Positions 1 through 8,456 of a stretch of DNA of 33,887 nucleotides are shown here, piece after piece. Both the position numbers and the translations under genes were made by a program. Source of the stretch: an uncultured Pelagibacteraceae bacterium (GTDB lineage: Bacteria > Pseudomonadota > Alphaproteobacteria > Pelagibacterales > Pelagibacteraceae); contig CACNFS010000010.1 of NCBI GenBank assembly GCA_902619835.1, positions 1-33,887 of the forward strand, in the 5' to 3' direction. The first letter of the stretch is position 1. Every line of letters begins with the position of its first letter. Below the pieces are notes generated by a model. It was not told the DNA's origin. It ran no database searches and saw nothing but the letters and a program-made list of their open reading frames with translations.

Positions 1-2
1 AG

Positions 3-1334
3 GAAGGCTGTGGAATAGTGTCTTTTGACGGAAAAAATTACCATTCAGAAAAACGTCAAGGTTTAGTAGGAGATCATTTCACAGATCCAGAAATTTTGAA
101 AAAATTGTCAGGATATTTTGCAATTGGACATAATAGATACTCTACTACCGGCGAAACTTCTCTAAGAAATATTCAACCTTTTTTTGCTGATTTGCATATG
201 GGTGGTTTAAGTGTTGCTCACAATGGAAATTTGACTAATGCGCTTTTTTTAAGAGAAACTCTGGTAAAAGACGGTGCAATTTTCAGAACAACAAGTGATA
301 CAGAAACAATCGTTCAATTGATAGCAAAATCTAAAAGAGAGAAATTTACTGACAAATTAATTGATGCTCTTTTTCAAATACAAGGTGGTTATTCTTTAAT
401 TCTTATGACTAATAAGAAATTAGTTGGAGTAAGAGATCCCTTCGGTATCAGACCATTAGTAATTGGTAAGTTAAAGGACTCTTATATATTTGCGTCTGAA
501 ACGTGCGCTTTAGACATAGTGGGTGCTACATTCATAAGAGAAATAGAAAATGGTGAAATTGTAATAATTGAAAATAATCAATTAAAAAGTATCAAACCTT
601 TTCCACCTCAAAAAGCGAGGCCGTGTGTATTTGAATATATATACTTTGCAAGACCAGATAGTTTAATAAATGGAAAATGTGCCTACGAATACAGGAAAAA
701 TCTTGGAGCCCAGCTTGCAAGAGAGACAGATATTGAAGCTGACTTAATTGTGCCAGTACCGGACTCGGGTGTTCCAGCAGCATTGGGGTTTGCTGAACAG
801 TCAAAAAAGAAATTTGAGTTGGGTTTAATAAGAAACCATTACGTTGGACGAACATTTATTGAACCTACTCAGAATATACGAAGCTTAGGAGTTAAACTAA
901 AACTTAGTTCAACAAAAACCATTGTAAAAAATAAATCTATAATCTTGATAGATGACTCTTTAGTAAGGGGGACAACATGTCTTAAAATAGTTAAGATGCT
1001 TTATGAGTCCGGGGCAAAAGAAGTACACGTTAGAATTGCCTGCCCAGAAATCAAATTTCCAGATTTTTATGGTGTAGATATGCCAACAAAAAAAGAATTG
1101 CTAGCTTATGAAAAAAATAATCAAGAGATGTGTAAATATATTAAAGCAAAAAGTTTGAAATTTTTAAGCTTAAACGGCCTATATAGCGCTTTGACTGATG
1201 AAGAAAGACATTCAACTTATCCTCAGTTTAGTGATCATTATTTTACTGGAGAGTATCCAATTACACCGCTAGATAACTTAGAAGGTTTAAAAGTAAAGCA
1301 GCTTTCTCTTTTGAGCGGAAAATCAAACAATTAA
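3..1334 (+). CDS. purF: Amidophosphoribosyltransferase PurF (5' end cut by window)
   Basis: First committed step of purine synthesis: transfers the glutamine amide to PRPP, giving phosphoribosylamine. The reading frame is open to the left edge, and the N-terminal nucleophile Cys lies at bases 9-11 (sequence E-G-C-G-I-V), so only the start codon and a short propeptide are missing; the GTG at 18 is not the start. Ntn-type glutaminase landmarks (GHNRYSTTG) come first, and the phosphoribosyltransferase PRPP loop (IDDSLVRGTT) lies near base 950. The C-terminal cysteines that bind an Fe-S cluster in Bacillus-type PurF are largely absent (PDFYGVD instead of PCFYGID, and no CxxC near the end), so this looks like a cluster-less enzyme. 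The stop codon overlaps that of the convergent bamB gene by 4 bases. Identity is certain. Confidence 0.97.
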   Translation, partial: EGCGIVSFDGKNYHSEKRQGLVGDHFTDPEILKKLSGYFAIGHNRYSTTGETSLRNIQPFFADLHMGGLSVAHNGNLTNALFLRETLVKDGAIFRTTSDTETIVQLIAKSKREKFTDKLIDALFQIQGGYSLILMTNKKLVGVRDPFGIRPLVIGKLKDSYIFASETCALDIVGATFIREIENGEIVIIENNQLKSIKPFPPQKARPCVFEYIYFARPDSLINGKCAYEYRKNLGAQLARETDIEADLIVPVPDSGVPAALGFAEQSKKKFELGLIRNHYVGRTFIEPTQNIRSLGVKLKLSSTKTIVKNKSIILIDDSLVRGTTCLKIVKMLYESGAKEVHVRIACPEIKFPDFYGVDMPTKKELLAYEKNNQEMCKYIKAKSLKFLSLNGLYSALTDEERHSTYPQFSDHYFTGEYPITPLDNLEGLKVKQLSLLSGKSNN

Positions 1335-2653
1335 TTTGATATTACCAGCCTATTTTTTTTATCGAAAAATAACAAAGAACCTTTTACAAATATTGGATTT
1401 GAATAAATTTTTGATGAAAGTTTACTAATTTTTTCTATTTCACCATTAATTCTAATACTCAAAATATATGAATTTTTTAGAAAAATTAAAATTCTATCAT
1501 TAGCAAAAAAAATATTTTTAAAATCTATTTTTTTCTTTTTAGACTGTAAATAATCAGCTATTTTTTTAGCAATTTCATAGGAATAAATAATTTTACCGTC
1601 GTCAACATTCATTAAAATTAAAAAATTATTTTTTGTTATTGAAAGTATGTAATTATTAGAAACAAGAGGTTTAGATGCGAGAATAATATTTTTTTTATAA
1701 ATAATTCTCCCATCATTTTTATTTATTACGTAAAGAAAATTATTTGTAGAGACAAATAGTTTATTATCATTTATTACTACTTGATTGCTTAAAAATAAAT
1801 TACTTGCATTTAAATCTAAAGATTTATTTAAATTTAAAAACCAAGTAATTTTCATATTTGAGTTATCTACTGCATATAGAGAGCCGTAAGTATTCAAATA
1901 AAATGAAAAATTTGCGTCTATGGCTAAATTATTTATAAATTGATTTTTTACTACCGTTTCTTCTGTTGGTATTAAACGGAGTATAGCTCCTGTTTTTTTG
2001 TTGAAAAATAATAAGTTATTATTTTGAGTGGATGTAATGATCATTTCTTTATAAATTTTGATATTAGATCGAAAAGGAATTTTATAATTTTTTGCCCATA
2101 AAATATTTTCATTTTTAATATCAAATGCATATATGAAGCCAATGTTATCAGTTATATATAAAATTTTTTTCTCAAGTATGAAATTAAGATTTTTTTGAAT
2201 TTTTTTATATTTTTTTTTGTAAAAATTAAACTTTTTTAATATCTTATTTTCTTTTATGGAAAAAATTATTACATTTCCTTTAACATCACTTGTAATTATA
2301 TAGTCTTCTTCATATAAAAAATGTTTGTTAATTTCATATCTTGAAATTTTTTTTCCTAGAAAAGTTTTTTTATTATAGTTACTGAAATTGAAATTTTTAA
2401 AATTATTCCCATCGTTAAAATAAATATCCCTCCAAAATGAATTATTTATTTTATCATCAACTTTAAGGTCAAAATTCTTATTAAATACCACAGTTTCATT
2501 GTAAGAGTCGTTTATAGATCTTAAAGTTTTAAATTCTCTAAATTTATTATCTTTTTTAGAAATTGTTTTTTCATTTTGCCAAATTCCAGATTTATTATCA
2601 AATGAACAATTATTTAAAAAGATGATTATTAAAAAAGGTAAAATTAATTTCAT
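1331..2653 (-). CDS. bamB: BamB-like outer-membrane assembly lipoprotein (PQQ-type beta-propeller)
   Basis: Probable BamB, the beta-propeller lipoprotein of the BAM complex that inserts outer-membrane proteins. The frame stays open to 2749, but the ATG at 2653 gives a textbook lipoprotein signal (MKLILPFLIIIFLNNC, lipobox Cys16) and sits 7 bases after the stop of the upstream gene; the longer version would add a Lys-rich stretch ahead of the signal. The roughly 440-residue product has repeated strands such as DVKGNVIIFSI, DNIGFIYAFD, NKKTGAILR, DNSNMKITW and NKNDGRIIYK, typical of PQQ/quinoprotein-like propeller blades. The preceding gene encodes a YfgM-like membrane protein, the usual bamB neighbour. 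It is very Lys/Asn/Ile-rich and divergent, so the name rests on fold pattern, lipobox and context rather than on a catalytic motif. Confidence 0.82.
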   Translation of the reverse strand: MKLILPFLIIIFLNNCSFDNKSGIWQNEKTISKKDNKFREFKTLRSINDSYNETVVFNKNFDLKVDDKINNSFWRDIYFNDGNNFKNFNFSNYNKKTFLGKKISRYEINKHFLYEEDYIITSDVKGNVIIFSIKENKILKKFNFYKKKYKKIQKNLNFILEKKILYITDNIGFIYAFDIKNENILWAKNYKIPFRSNIKIYKEMIITSTQNNNLLFFNKKTGAILRLIPTEETVVKNQFINNLAIDANFSFYLNTYGSLYAVDNSNMKITWFLNLNKSLDLNASNLFLSNQVVINDNKLFVSTNNFLYVINKNDGRIIYKKNIILASKPLVSNNYILSITKNNFLILMNVDDGKIIYSYEIAKKIADYLQSKKKKIDFKNIFFANDRILIFLKNSYILSIRINGEIEKISKLSSKIYSNPIFVKGSLLFFDKKNRLVISN

Positions 2654-2660
2654 TTTTAAA

Positions 2661-3170
2661 TTAATCAGATAAAATTTCTTCAGCAATTTTTTTAAATTTT
2701 GAGTCTGAATTTTGAATTTTTTCAAGCAACTCTTTTCCTTTTGTATCATCGAAATTTTTAATTAAAAAAAGTGCTTTTTTAATTTTCAAAAGATCTTGCT
2801 GTTCACTCGTAATATCTAAACTTTCTACTATCTTAAAGAATTCTAAAATTTTACTTTTATTAAATTTTAAATCTCTTTCTAAAATTGTATTAAGAGCAAG
2901 TAGTGAGTAAAATTCATTTTTACTATTTATTATCTCTTCAAAGATTATTGCCGACTCTTTTATTTGATTTGACGATAAGTAAATTCCTGCTTGAATGTAG
3001 CTTTCCGATATTAATTTCTTTTGATCGGCTTTATATATTTTATAGTAAGACAACAATAATATGGAAATAATAGTAAAAATTACTAATATTATAATTTTCA
3101 ATTTATTTTTTTTATAAAAAAAACTTAGTTTTTCGCTTAAATTAGATGCTTTATCTATATTTTGATCCAT
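2661..3170 (-). CDS. YfgM-like single-pass membrane protein with TPR-like periplasmic domain
   Basis: 169 residues: a short cytoplasmic N-terminus, one transmembrane helix (about residues 24-43) and a helical periplasmic part with TPR-like phrases (SYIQAGIYLSSNQIKESAIIFEEII). This matches the YfgM/DUF2133-type architecture that in enterobacteria associates with SecYEG and periplasmic chaperones and is encoded next to bamB, as here. The start at 3170 lies 20 bases inside the 3' end of panB, so the two are probably translationally coupled. No catalytic residues are expected. The assignment rests on topology and neighbourhood; a generic TPR membrane protein is the alternative. Confidence 0.7.
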   Translation of the reverse strand: MDQNIDKASNLSEKLSFFYKKNKLKIIILVIFTIISILLLSYYKIYKADQKKLISESYIQAGIYLSSNQIKESAIIFEEIINSKNEFYSLLALNTILERDLKFNKSKILEFFKIVESLDITSEQQDLLKIKKALFLIKNFDDTKGKELLEKIQNSDSKFKKIAEEILSD

Positions 3171-3942
3171 TTAAAAAATTTTTCTTTGATGGAAATTTAT
3201 TTTTTTTCACTTCTCTACTATATTTTTTTACAGCTTTTTCAATTACTCTATTTAGATTAGTAAATTTTTTAACAAATTTAGGGTAAAATCCACTAAGACC
3301 TAACATGTCATCTGTAACAAGGACCTGCCCATCGCAATATGATGAGGCTCCTATTCCAATAGTAGGTATTTTTATTCTTTCAGTAATTAATCGAGCAGTT
3401 CTAGATGTTATACACTCTAATACTATGGAGAAAGCTCCTGCTTTCTCAATCTCAATAGCTTCTTTAATAAGTTTATTTTTTTCTTTTTCGCTATCACCCT
3501 CAATCTTAAATTTATTCTTGAATTGTGGTGTGTATCCTATATGGCCCATGACCGGAATTTTTAAACTCACTAATTCTTTTATAATATTAAAATTATTGCT
3601 ATTGCTCTCTATTTTAACAGCGTCGCACTTTGTAGAGCTTTTTATTAATTTAGCATTTTTTTTTGCCATAGTAATATTTTTGTATGTACCTTTTGGCATA
3701 TCAACCACTAGTAAATTTTTTTTTACACCTCTCCTCACGCTTAAAGTGTGCTGGATAGTATTTTCAATAGTTAAGTTATGAGTATTTTTTTCTGCATATA
3801 AAACGTTTGCCATAGAGTCTCCTACCAAAATTATGTCGCAAAATTTATCTAAAATTTTAGCTATATTTTTAGAATAGGCTGTTAAACATACAATTTTAGA
3901 CTTATTTTTTTTATTCAAAATTTTATTTATTTTATAATTCAT
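3151..3942 (-). CDS. panB: 3-methyl-2-oxobutanoate hydroxymethyltransferase
   Basis: First dedicated step of pantothenate (coenzyme A) synthesis: transfers a hydroxymethyl group from methylene-THF to alpha-ketoisovalerate, giving ketopantoate. 263 residues, the normal PanB length, forming a TIM barrel. Metal ligands appear as D42 (VGDSMANVLYA) and D81 (VVDMPKGTY); GHIGYTPQ and the catalytic Glu of VLECI follow, with IPTIGIGAS and the C-terminal GQVLVTDDMLG. It lies 11 bases after guaA and overlaps the YfgM-like gene by 20 bases. No panC is visible nearby, so the pathway is not clustered in this window. Confidence 0.96.
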   Translation of the reverse strand: MNYKINKILNKKNKSKIVCLTAYSKNIAKILDKFCDIILVGDSMANVLYAEKNTHNLTIENTIQHTLSVRRGVKKNLLVVDMPKGTYKNITMAKKNAKLIKSSTKCDAVKIESNSNNFNIIKELVSLKIPVMGHIGYTPQFKNKFKIEGDSEKEKNKLIKEAIEIEKAGAFSIVLECITSRTARLITERIKIPTIGIGASSYCDGQVLVTDDMLGLSGFYPKFVKKFTNLNRVIEKAVKKYSREVKKNKFPSKKNFLNGSKYR

Positions 3943-3953
3943 TTGCAGTTTTT

Positions 3954-5513
3954 TTATTCTAATTCTATTGTGCTTGGTGGTTTTGAAGTTATATCATAAA
4001 CAACTCTATTTATTCCTTTAACATTATTTATTATTTTATTTGATATTTTATCAATAAAATCTTTAGAAAAATTAAAATAGTCAGCTGTCATACCATCTTC
4101 TGATGTTACCGCTCTTAGTAAACAAGTATACTCATAAGTCCTGGAATCTCCCATTACTCCAACAGTTTTTATGGGTAAAATTGCTGCGTAGGCCTGCCAA
4201 ATTTTTCTGTAAAGATTGTTTTTAATTAATTCATTGATAAATATATAATCTGTCTCTTGAAGTATTTTAATCTTTTCTTTAGTAATATTTCCAAGTATTC
4301 TTATAGCAAGTCCTGGCCCAGGAAAAGGGTGCCTTAATAAAATACTTTCATTAAGACCAAGATTTTTTCCTAAAACCCTAACCTCATCCTTGAAAAATTC
4401 TTTTAGTGGTTCCAATAAATTAAATTTCATCTTTTTTGGTAAACCTCCAACATTGTGATGAGATTTTATTTTTGAAGTTTTGCTTCCACTGCTAGATCTG
4501 CTCTCAATAATATCAGGATAAAGAGTTCCTTGAGCAAGAAATTTAACATTTTTAAATTTTTTTGACTCTCTTTCAAATATTTTTATAAATAGTTTCCCTA
4601 TAATTTTTCTTTTTTTTTCTGGATTAGAAATGCCTTTTAATTTTTTTAAGAATAAATTTGATGCGTTAATTAATTTAATATTAAGTTTGTATTTTTTTTT
4701 AAATATCTTAAAGGTATCTCTAAACTCGTTTTTTCGCATGAGGCCGGTATCTACCATTATACATATCAAATTTTTCTTTATTGCTTTATTGATCAATAAT
4801 GCAGCAACACTACTGTCAACTCCTCCAGATAAAGCACAAATTACTTTTTCTTTTTTTACTTTTTTTTTAATTTCTTTAATAAGTCTATTTTTCTGCAAAT
4901 TTATGCTCCATTTTTTTTTCACTTTACATATTAAAAATAAAAAGTTTTTAAATATTTTTTTCCCATTATTAGTATGCGTTACTTCTGGATGAAATTGAAT
5001 TCCATATATTTTTTCTTTTGTATTTTCAATAATTGTTAATTTTGAGTTCTTTGTAGAAGCAATTATTTTAAATTTTCGAGGTAATTTTACTACAGCGTCT
5101 TCGTGACTCATCCATACTGAAGAATTAGAATTGAAAAAATTTTTTATTAATAGTGAATTATTTTTTTTGATTAAAAAAGCTCTACCAAATTCTCGTTTTT
5201 TTTTTGCTGATTTGATTTTACCTCCTAATAATTTCGCAATTAATTGAAGTCCATAACAAATTCCAAGGATGGGTATTTTTTTTTTAAATATATTTTTAGG
5301 TACATTTTGAAACTTTTTTTTAGTTACTGTGGAGGGTCCTCCCGATAGAATAATTCCTTTTATCAAGCTATAATCATTTATTTTTTTTACTTCTTCTGGC
5401 GTTATAATTTCTGAATAAACCCCTAAGTCCCTTACCCTTCTTGCAATTAATTTAGTGACTTGAGAACCGAAATCTATAATTAAAATTTTATCTTGTCTGT
5501 TTTGAAATTGCAT
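3954..5513 (-). CDS. guaA: GMP synthase (glutamine-hydrolysing)
   Basis: Converts XMP to GMP using glutamine and ATP. 519 residues in the canonical order: class I glutaminase domain with Cys86 (GICYGLQ), His175 and Glu177 (FHPEVTHT); ATP-pyrophosphatase domain with the PP-loop SGGVDSS at about 229-235; then the C-terminal dimerisation domain ending in [11 protein letters not shown]. It starts directly after the stop of a small TPR gene, which itself overlaps guaB, so the IMP-XMP-GMP branch is one transcription unit. Very Lys-rich compared with enterobacterial GuaA, in line with the AT-rich genome. Confidence 0.98.
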   Translation of the reverse strand: MQFQNRQDKILIIDFGSQVTKLIARRVRDLGVYSEIITPEEVKKINDYSLIKGIILSGGPSTVTKKKFQNVPKNIFKKKIPILGICYGLQLIAKLLGGKIKSAKKKREFGRAFLIKKNNSLLIKNFFNSNSSVWMSHEDAVVKLPRKFKIIASTKNSKLTIIENTKEKIYGIQFHPEVTHTNNGKKIFKNFLFLICKVKKKWSINLQKNRLIKEIKKKVKKEKVICALSGGVDSSVAALLINKAIKKNLICIMVDTGLMRKNEFRDTFKIFKKKYKLNIKLINASNLFLKKLKGISNPEKKRKIIGKLFIKIFERESKKFKNVKFLAQGTLYPDIIESRSSSGSKTSKIKSHHNVGGLPKKMKFNLLEPLKEFFKDEVRVLGKNLGLNESILLRHPFPGPGLAIRILGNITKEKIKILQETDYIFINELIKNNLYRKIWQAYAAILPIKTVGVMGDSRTYEYTCLLRAVTSEDGMTADYFNFSKDFIDKISNKIINNVKGINRVVYDITSKPPSTIELE

Positions 5514-5936
5514 TTATTTTTTGGATAAATTTTCAATTTCAATTTCTAACTCTTTGCTTTTAGAGCAAAATTTGTTACATAAGTTCATTAATTTATTGTT
5601 CAATTCTTTACTTCTTTTATAGTCAGAATTTTCTAATTTAAGTTTCGCAAGATTATATATTGCTTCTTCGTTTTTTGGATTTAATAGAATCACGGTATTC
5701 AAATTTTGCTCTTCTAAATTTTTATTATTCATATTTTTAAAAATTTTTGATAAATACAAATATGACAATTCATTTTTTGGATTTAATACTATGCTTTGTT
5801 CAAATTTAAACTTAGCCTCCTCATATTTTTTATTTTCATATAAGTTTAAACCTTCTTGAAAAAATTGAGTGTTTGCCATTAACGAATTTTGAATAAAAAA
5901 AATAATGTTAAATATTATAAATACTCTTAATATCAT
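5514..5936 (-). CDS. Small exported TPR-repeat protein between guaB and guaA
   Basis: 140 residues with a cleavable signal peptide (hydrophobic 5-18, likely cut after SLMA, about residue 21) and two to three tetratricopeptide repeats (e.g. GLNLYENKKYEEAKFKFEQ and the LNPKNE repeat seen twice, about residues 52 and 86). TPR proteins are protein-protein scaffolds, so a periplasmic location is predicted but no partner can be named. It overlaps the guaB stop by 4 bases (ATGA) and its stop abuts the guaA start, so it is translationally embedded in the guanine operon. I do not recognise a specific family. Confidence 0.85.
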   Translation of the reverse strand: MILRVFIIFNIIFFIQNSLMANTQFFQEGLNLYENKKYEEAKFKFEQSIVLNPKNELSYLYLSKIFKNMNNKNLEEQNLNTVILLNPKNEEAIYNLAKLKLENSDYKRSKELNNKLMNLCNKFCSKSKELEIEIENLSKK

Positions 5937-7012
5937 AATTTATAATTTATTGTTTTTTGTGTCATTTCGACACTATGCACCATACTCTCATAAAATCCAG
6001 CTTTAGTAATTTTTATAAATTTTGCATTTTTTGATATTTGATTTAAATTTTTTGCCCCAATGTATCCCATTGATGATCGCAAACCACCTTTTAGCTGATA
6101 AATTATTTTTGATACGTTTCCCTTATATTCAACTCTCCCTTCCACACCCTCAGGTACAAATTTAGATTTATCTTTAAAATTTTTTTGGAAATATCTATTT
6201 GCTGATCCTGATGACATTGCTCCAATTGAGCCCATTCCTCTATATTGTTTATAAATTTTTCCTTTAAGTTTAAATTTTTTTCCAGGACTTTCATCAGTTC
6301 CTGCAAATATTGATCCCATCATGATTGCATCTGCTCCTGCGGCTAAAGCTTTAGCTATATCACCGGAAAATTTAATTCCTCCATCTGAAATTATCTTGAT
6401 ATTTTTATTTTTGAGCGCTTTTTTAACTTCCATAATTGCTGAAATTTGCGGTACACCAATTCCCGCGACCATTCTTGTGGTGCAAATTGACCCTGGTCCA
6501 ATTCCAACTTTAATAATATCTGCGCCCGAGTTATACAATTTTTTAGCAGCATCAGCAGTTGCAATATTTCCAACACATATTGGAATATTATTATTAATTT
6601 TTTTTATTTTTGATAATGTTTTAATTACTTTTTCACTATGACCATGAGCTGTATCAATTACGATAAGGTCGCATCCTGCCTCTATTAAAGATTCAGCTCT
6701 ATTCAGTTCATCTAGGTTTGTGCCTATTGCCGCCCCAACAATTAATCTCTTTTTTTTAACTTTAAGAACTTCTCTAGACTGACTCTTAATAGATAGATTT
6801 CTATGTATGACTCCTATCCCTCCTGCAGTTGCAAGTGCGATTGCCATCTTAGACTCGGTCACGGTATCCATTGCAGAAGATAAAAAAGGTACTTTTAGTT
6901 TAATTTTTTTTGTTAAACTGAGAGATATGTCGGTATCTGAAGGCAAAACATCTGAATATTGAGGCAGCAAAAGCACATCATCAAATGTTAAGGATTCTTT
7001 AATTGTTCCCAT
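5933..7012 (-). CDS. guaB: IMP dehydrogenase lacking the CBS (Bateman) module
   Basis: Oxidises IMP to XMP with NAD+, the rate-limiting step toward GMP. At 359 residues it is over 100 shorter than typical bacterial GuaB (about 490). The sequence passes from IHRNLSIKSQSREVLKVKKKR (70-89) straight to LIVGAAIGTN, exactly where the two CBS domains normally sit. The catalytic barrel is intact: Cys177 in GPGSICTTR, IISDGGI near 208-213, the MGSIFAGTDESPG phosphate site, the GMGSIGAM segment, the Arg273-Tyr274 flap dyad and EGVEGRV. The frame is clean on both sides of the junction, so this is a genuine short form, not a frameshift. It begins 26 bases after rlmE. Confidence 0.96.
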   Translation of the reverse strand: MGTIKESLTFDDVLLLPQYSDVLPSDTDISLSLTKKIKLKVPFLSSAMDTVTESKMAIALATAGGIGVIHRNLSIKSQSREVLKVKKKRLIVGAAIGTNLDELNRAESLIEAGCDLIVIDTAHGHSEKVIKTLSKIKKINNNIPICVGNIATADAAKKLYNSGADIIKVGIGPGSICTTRMVAGIGVPQISAIMEVKKALKNKNIKIISDGGIKFSGDIAKALAAGADAIMMGSIFAGTDESPGKKFKLKGKIYKQYRGMGSIGAMSSGSANRYFQKNFKDKSKFVPEGVEGRVEYKGNVSKIIYQLKGGLRSSMGYIGAKNLNQISKNAKFIKITKAGFYESMVHSVEMTQKTINYKL

Positions 7013-7038
7013 ATATACTTATAAACAATTTTTAAAAT

Positions 7039-7665
7039 TTATAAAGAGTTTAAAAATTTGCAATGTAAATAAGTTTCTTTTGACTCGTCTCTACTTGCCT
7101 CGGGTTTGAAAAAATTAACATTTTTAAATCTAGTTTTAGCTAAGTTTTTTACCTCTAAAAAATCTTCTCCCATGAATAATTTAGAAATTAAAACGCCGTG
7201 TTTTTTGAGGATTTCTGAGGATAAGTTGATTACTTCTGAACATAATTGGTTTGTTCTAATAGAATCAAGTGATTTATTTCCGGTGGTATTAGCAGCCATA
7301 TCAGATAAAATAACATCTATTTTTCCTTCGAAAAAATTCAAAATTTTATCTTTTGTACTTTTGTCAAAAATATCGCAATTTAGAAATTTAACATTTTCGA
7401 TTGATTCCATTTTTTTTATATCTATTGATAAAATTTTACCATTGGTAGTAATTTTACTTGCGACCTGCGACCATCCCCCTGGATAAGACCCAAGATCAAG
7501 TAAATAACTACTGTTTTTCAAAAATTTGAATTTTTTATTCAACTCTATTAATTTAAAAGCGGCTCTGGATCTTAAACCAAGAGTTTTCGATTTTTTAACA
7601 AATTGGTCTCTATGTTGTTTTATTTTCCAAGAATTACTTTTCTTTGCCCTTTTTGACTTCTTCAT
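7039..7665 (-). CDS. rlmE: 23S rRNA 2'-O-ribose methyltransferase RlmE (FtsJ/RrmJ)
   Basis: SAM-dependent methyltransferase that 2'-O-methylates a uridine of the 23S A-loop late in 50S assembly. 208 residues, the usual length. The SAM site is LLDLGSYPGGWSQVA (about 56-69), and the K-D-K-E tetrad is visible as K38 (SRAAFKL), D122 (SDMAAN), K162 (SKLF) and E197 (KETYL). The ATG shares a base with the pssA stop (TAATG), so it is translationally coupled to phospholipid synthesis genes. In gammaproteobacteria the partner is usually ftsH, which is not seen here. Confidence 0.96.
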   Translation of the reverse strand: MKKSKRAKKSNSWKIKQHRDQFVKKSKTLGLRSRAAFKLIELNKKFKFLKNSSYLLDLGSYPGGWSQVASKITTNGKILSIDIKKMESIENVKFLNCDIFDKSTKDKILNFFEGKIDVILSDMAANTTGNKSLDSIRTNQLCSEVINLSSEILKKHGVLISKLFMGEDFLEVKNLAKTRFKNVNFFKPEASRDESKETYLHCKFLNSL

Positions 7666-8456
7666 TATAAAATATCTTCATGATCCTCATCAAATGTCTT
7701 TAAAGTTTGTTTTTTTTGGATATTTTTAAAAATAAATAGACTAATTGGGATTGAAGCTAAATATAATAAACTAAAAATCAAAAGAGTTTCGAAAGTATAA
7801 AATAACAATGCAATAAATATTAATCCAACAGCAAGAAGTAAAAATATAGTTGTCTTTGGTGATATTGATATTTTTTTTAGAGAAAGAGTTGGAATTTTAC
7901 TCACTAAAAGAAGTGCTATCAAAATGGTTAAATAAGGTGTAAAATTTCTAATTTCAAAGTTAAAATTTAATTCTGATAATTCGTAAATTAATGGCATAAG
8001 TATTAAAAGACCTCCTGCAGGAGACGGCACTCCTTCAAAAAAATTATCCCGCCATTCTTGCTGACTTTCATTTTTAGTTAAATTAAATCTTGCTAATCTT
8101 AAAACACAACAAACTGAATATGCCAAAGCTATAGTCCACCCAAGTTTTCCATAGTTGTTTAACTCCCAGAAATATAAAATAAATACTGGAGCTATACCAA
8201 AACTTACAAAATCAGTTAAAGAGTCTAATTCTTTTCCAAATTCAGATGTTCCCTTTAAAAGCCTAGCTATTCTTCCATCTAAAGCATCAAGTATCGAAGC
8301 TAACAGTATAAGTATTACAGCTAGACTAAAATTTCCATCTATTGAAAATTTTATTGAACTTATACCTAAACAAACTCCTCCTAAGGTTAAAATATTCGGT
8401 AATAAATACCTGGTCTTCTTGGAGGCTACCAATTTAAATTTTTTATTTTGTTCCAT
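7665..8456 (-). CDS. pssA: CDP-diacylglycerol-serine O-phosphatidyltransferase
   Basis: Integral-membrane enzyme making phosphatidylserine from CDP-diacylglycerol and serine. The CDP-alcohol phosphotransferase signature D-G-x2-A-R-x8-G-x3-D-x3-D is complete: D60, G61, A64, R65, G74, D78, D82. 263 residues with several hydrophobic segments (about 45-58, 165-180, 200-240), matching the Bacillus-type PssA subclass. It overlaps psd upstream and rlmE downstream by single bases (TAATG), so the two consecutive steps to phosphatidylethanolamine are co-translated. Which alcohol is used is inferred from the psd neighbour. Confidence 0.95.
   Translation of the reverse strand: MEQNKKFKLVASKKTRYLLPNILTLGGVCLGISSIKFSIDGNFSLAVILILLASILDALDGRIARLLKGTSEFGKELDSLTDFVSFGIAPVFILYFWELNNYGKLGWTIALAYSVCCVLRLARFNLTKNESQQEWRDNFFEGVPSPAGGLLILMPLIYELSELNFNFEIRNFTPYLTILIALLLVSKIPTLSLKKISISPKTTIFLLLAVGLIFIALLFYTFETLLIFSLLYLASIPISLFIFKNIQKKQTLKTFDEDHEDIL

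Noticed and set aside
18-20. GTG at 18 as the start of purF
   Set aside because: It would remove the N-terminal nucleophile Cys encoded at 9-11; the gene simply begins before the window.
3305-3781. 158-codon plus-strand open frame opposite panB
   Set aside because: It is the antisense shadow of a clear panB gene; its hydrophobic composition is what an antisense frame of Lys-rich coding DNA gives, and it has no recognisable motif.
4630-4992. 120-codon plus-strand frame opposite guaA
   Set aside because: Antisense shadow rich in Phe/Leu from poly-Lys codons on the other strand; guaA is intact and certain.
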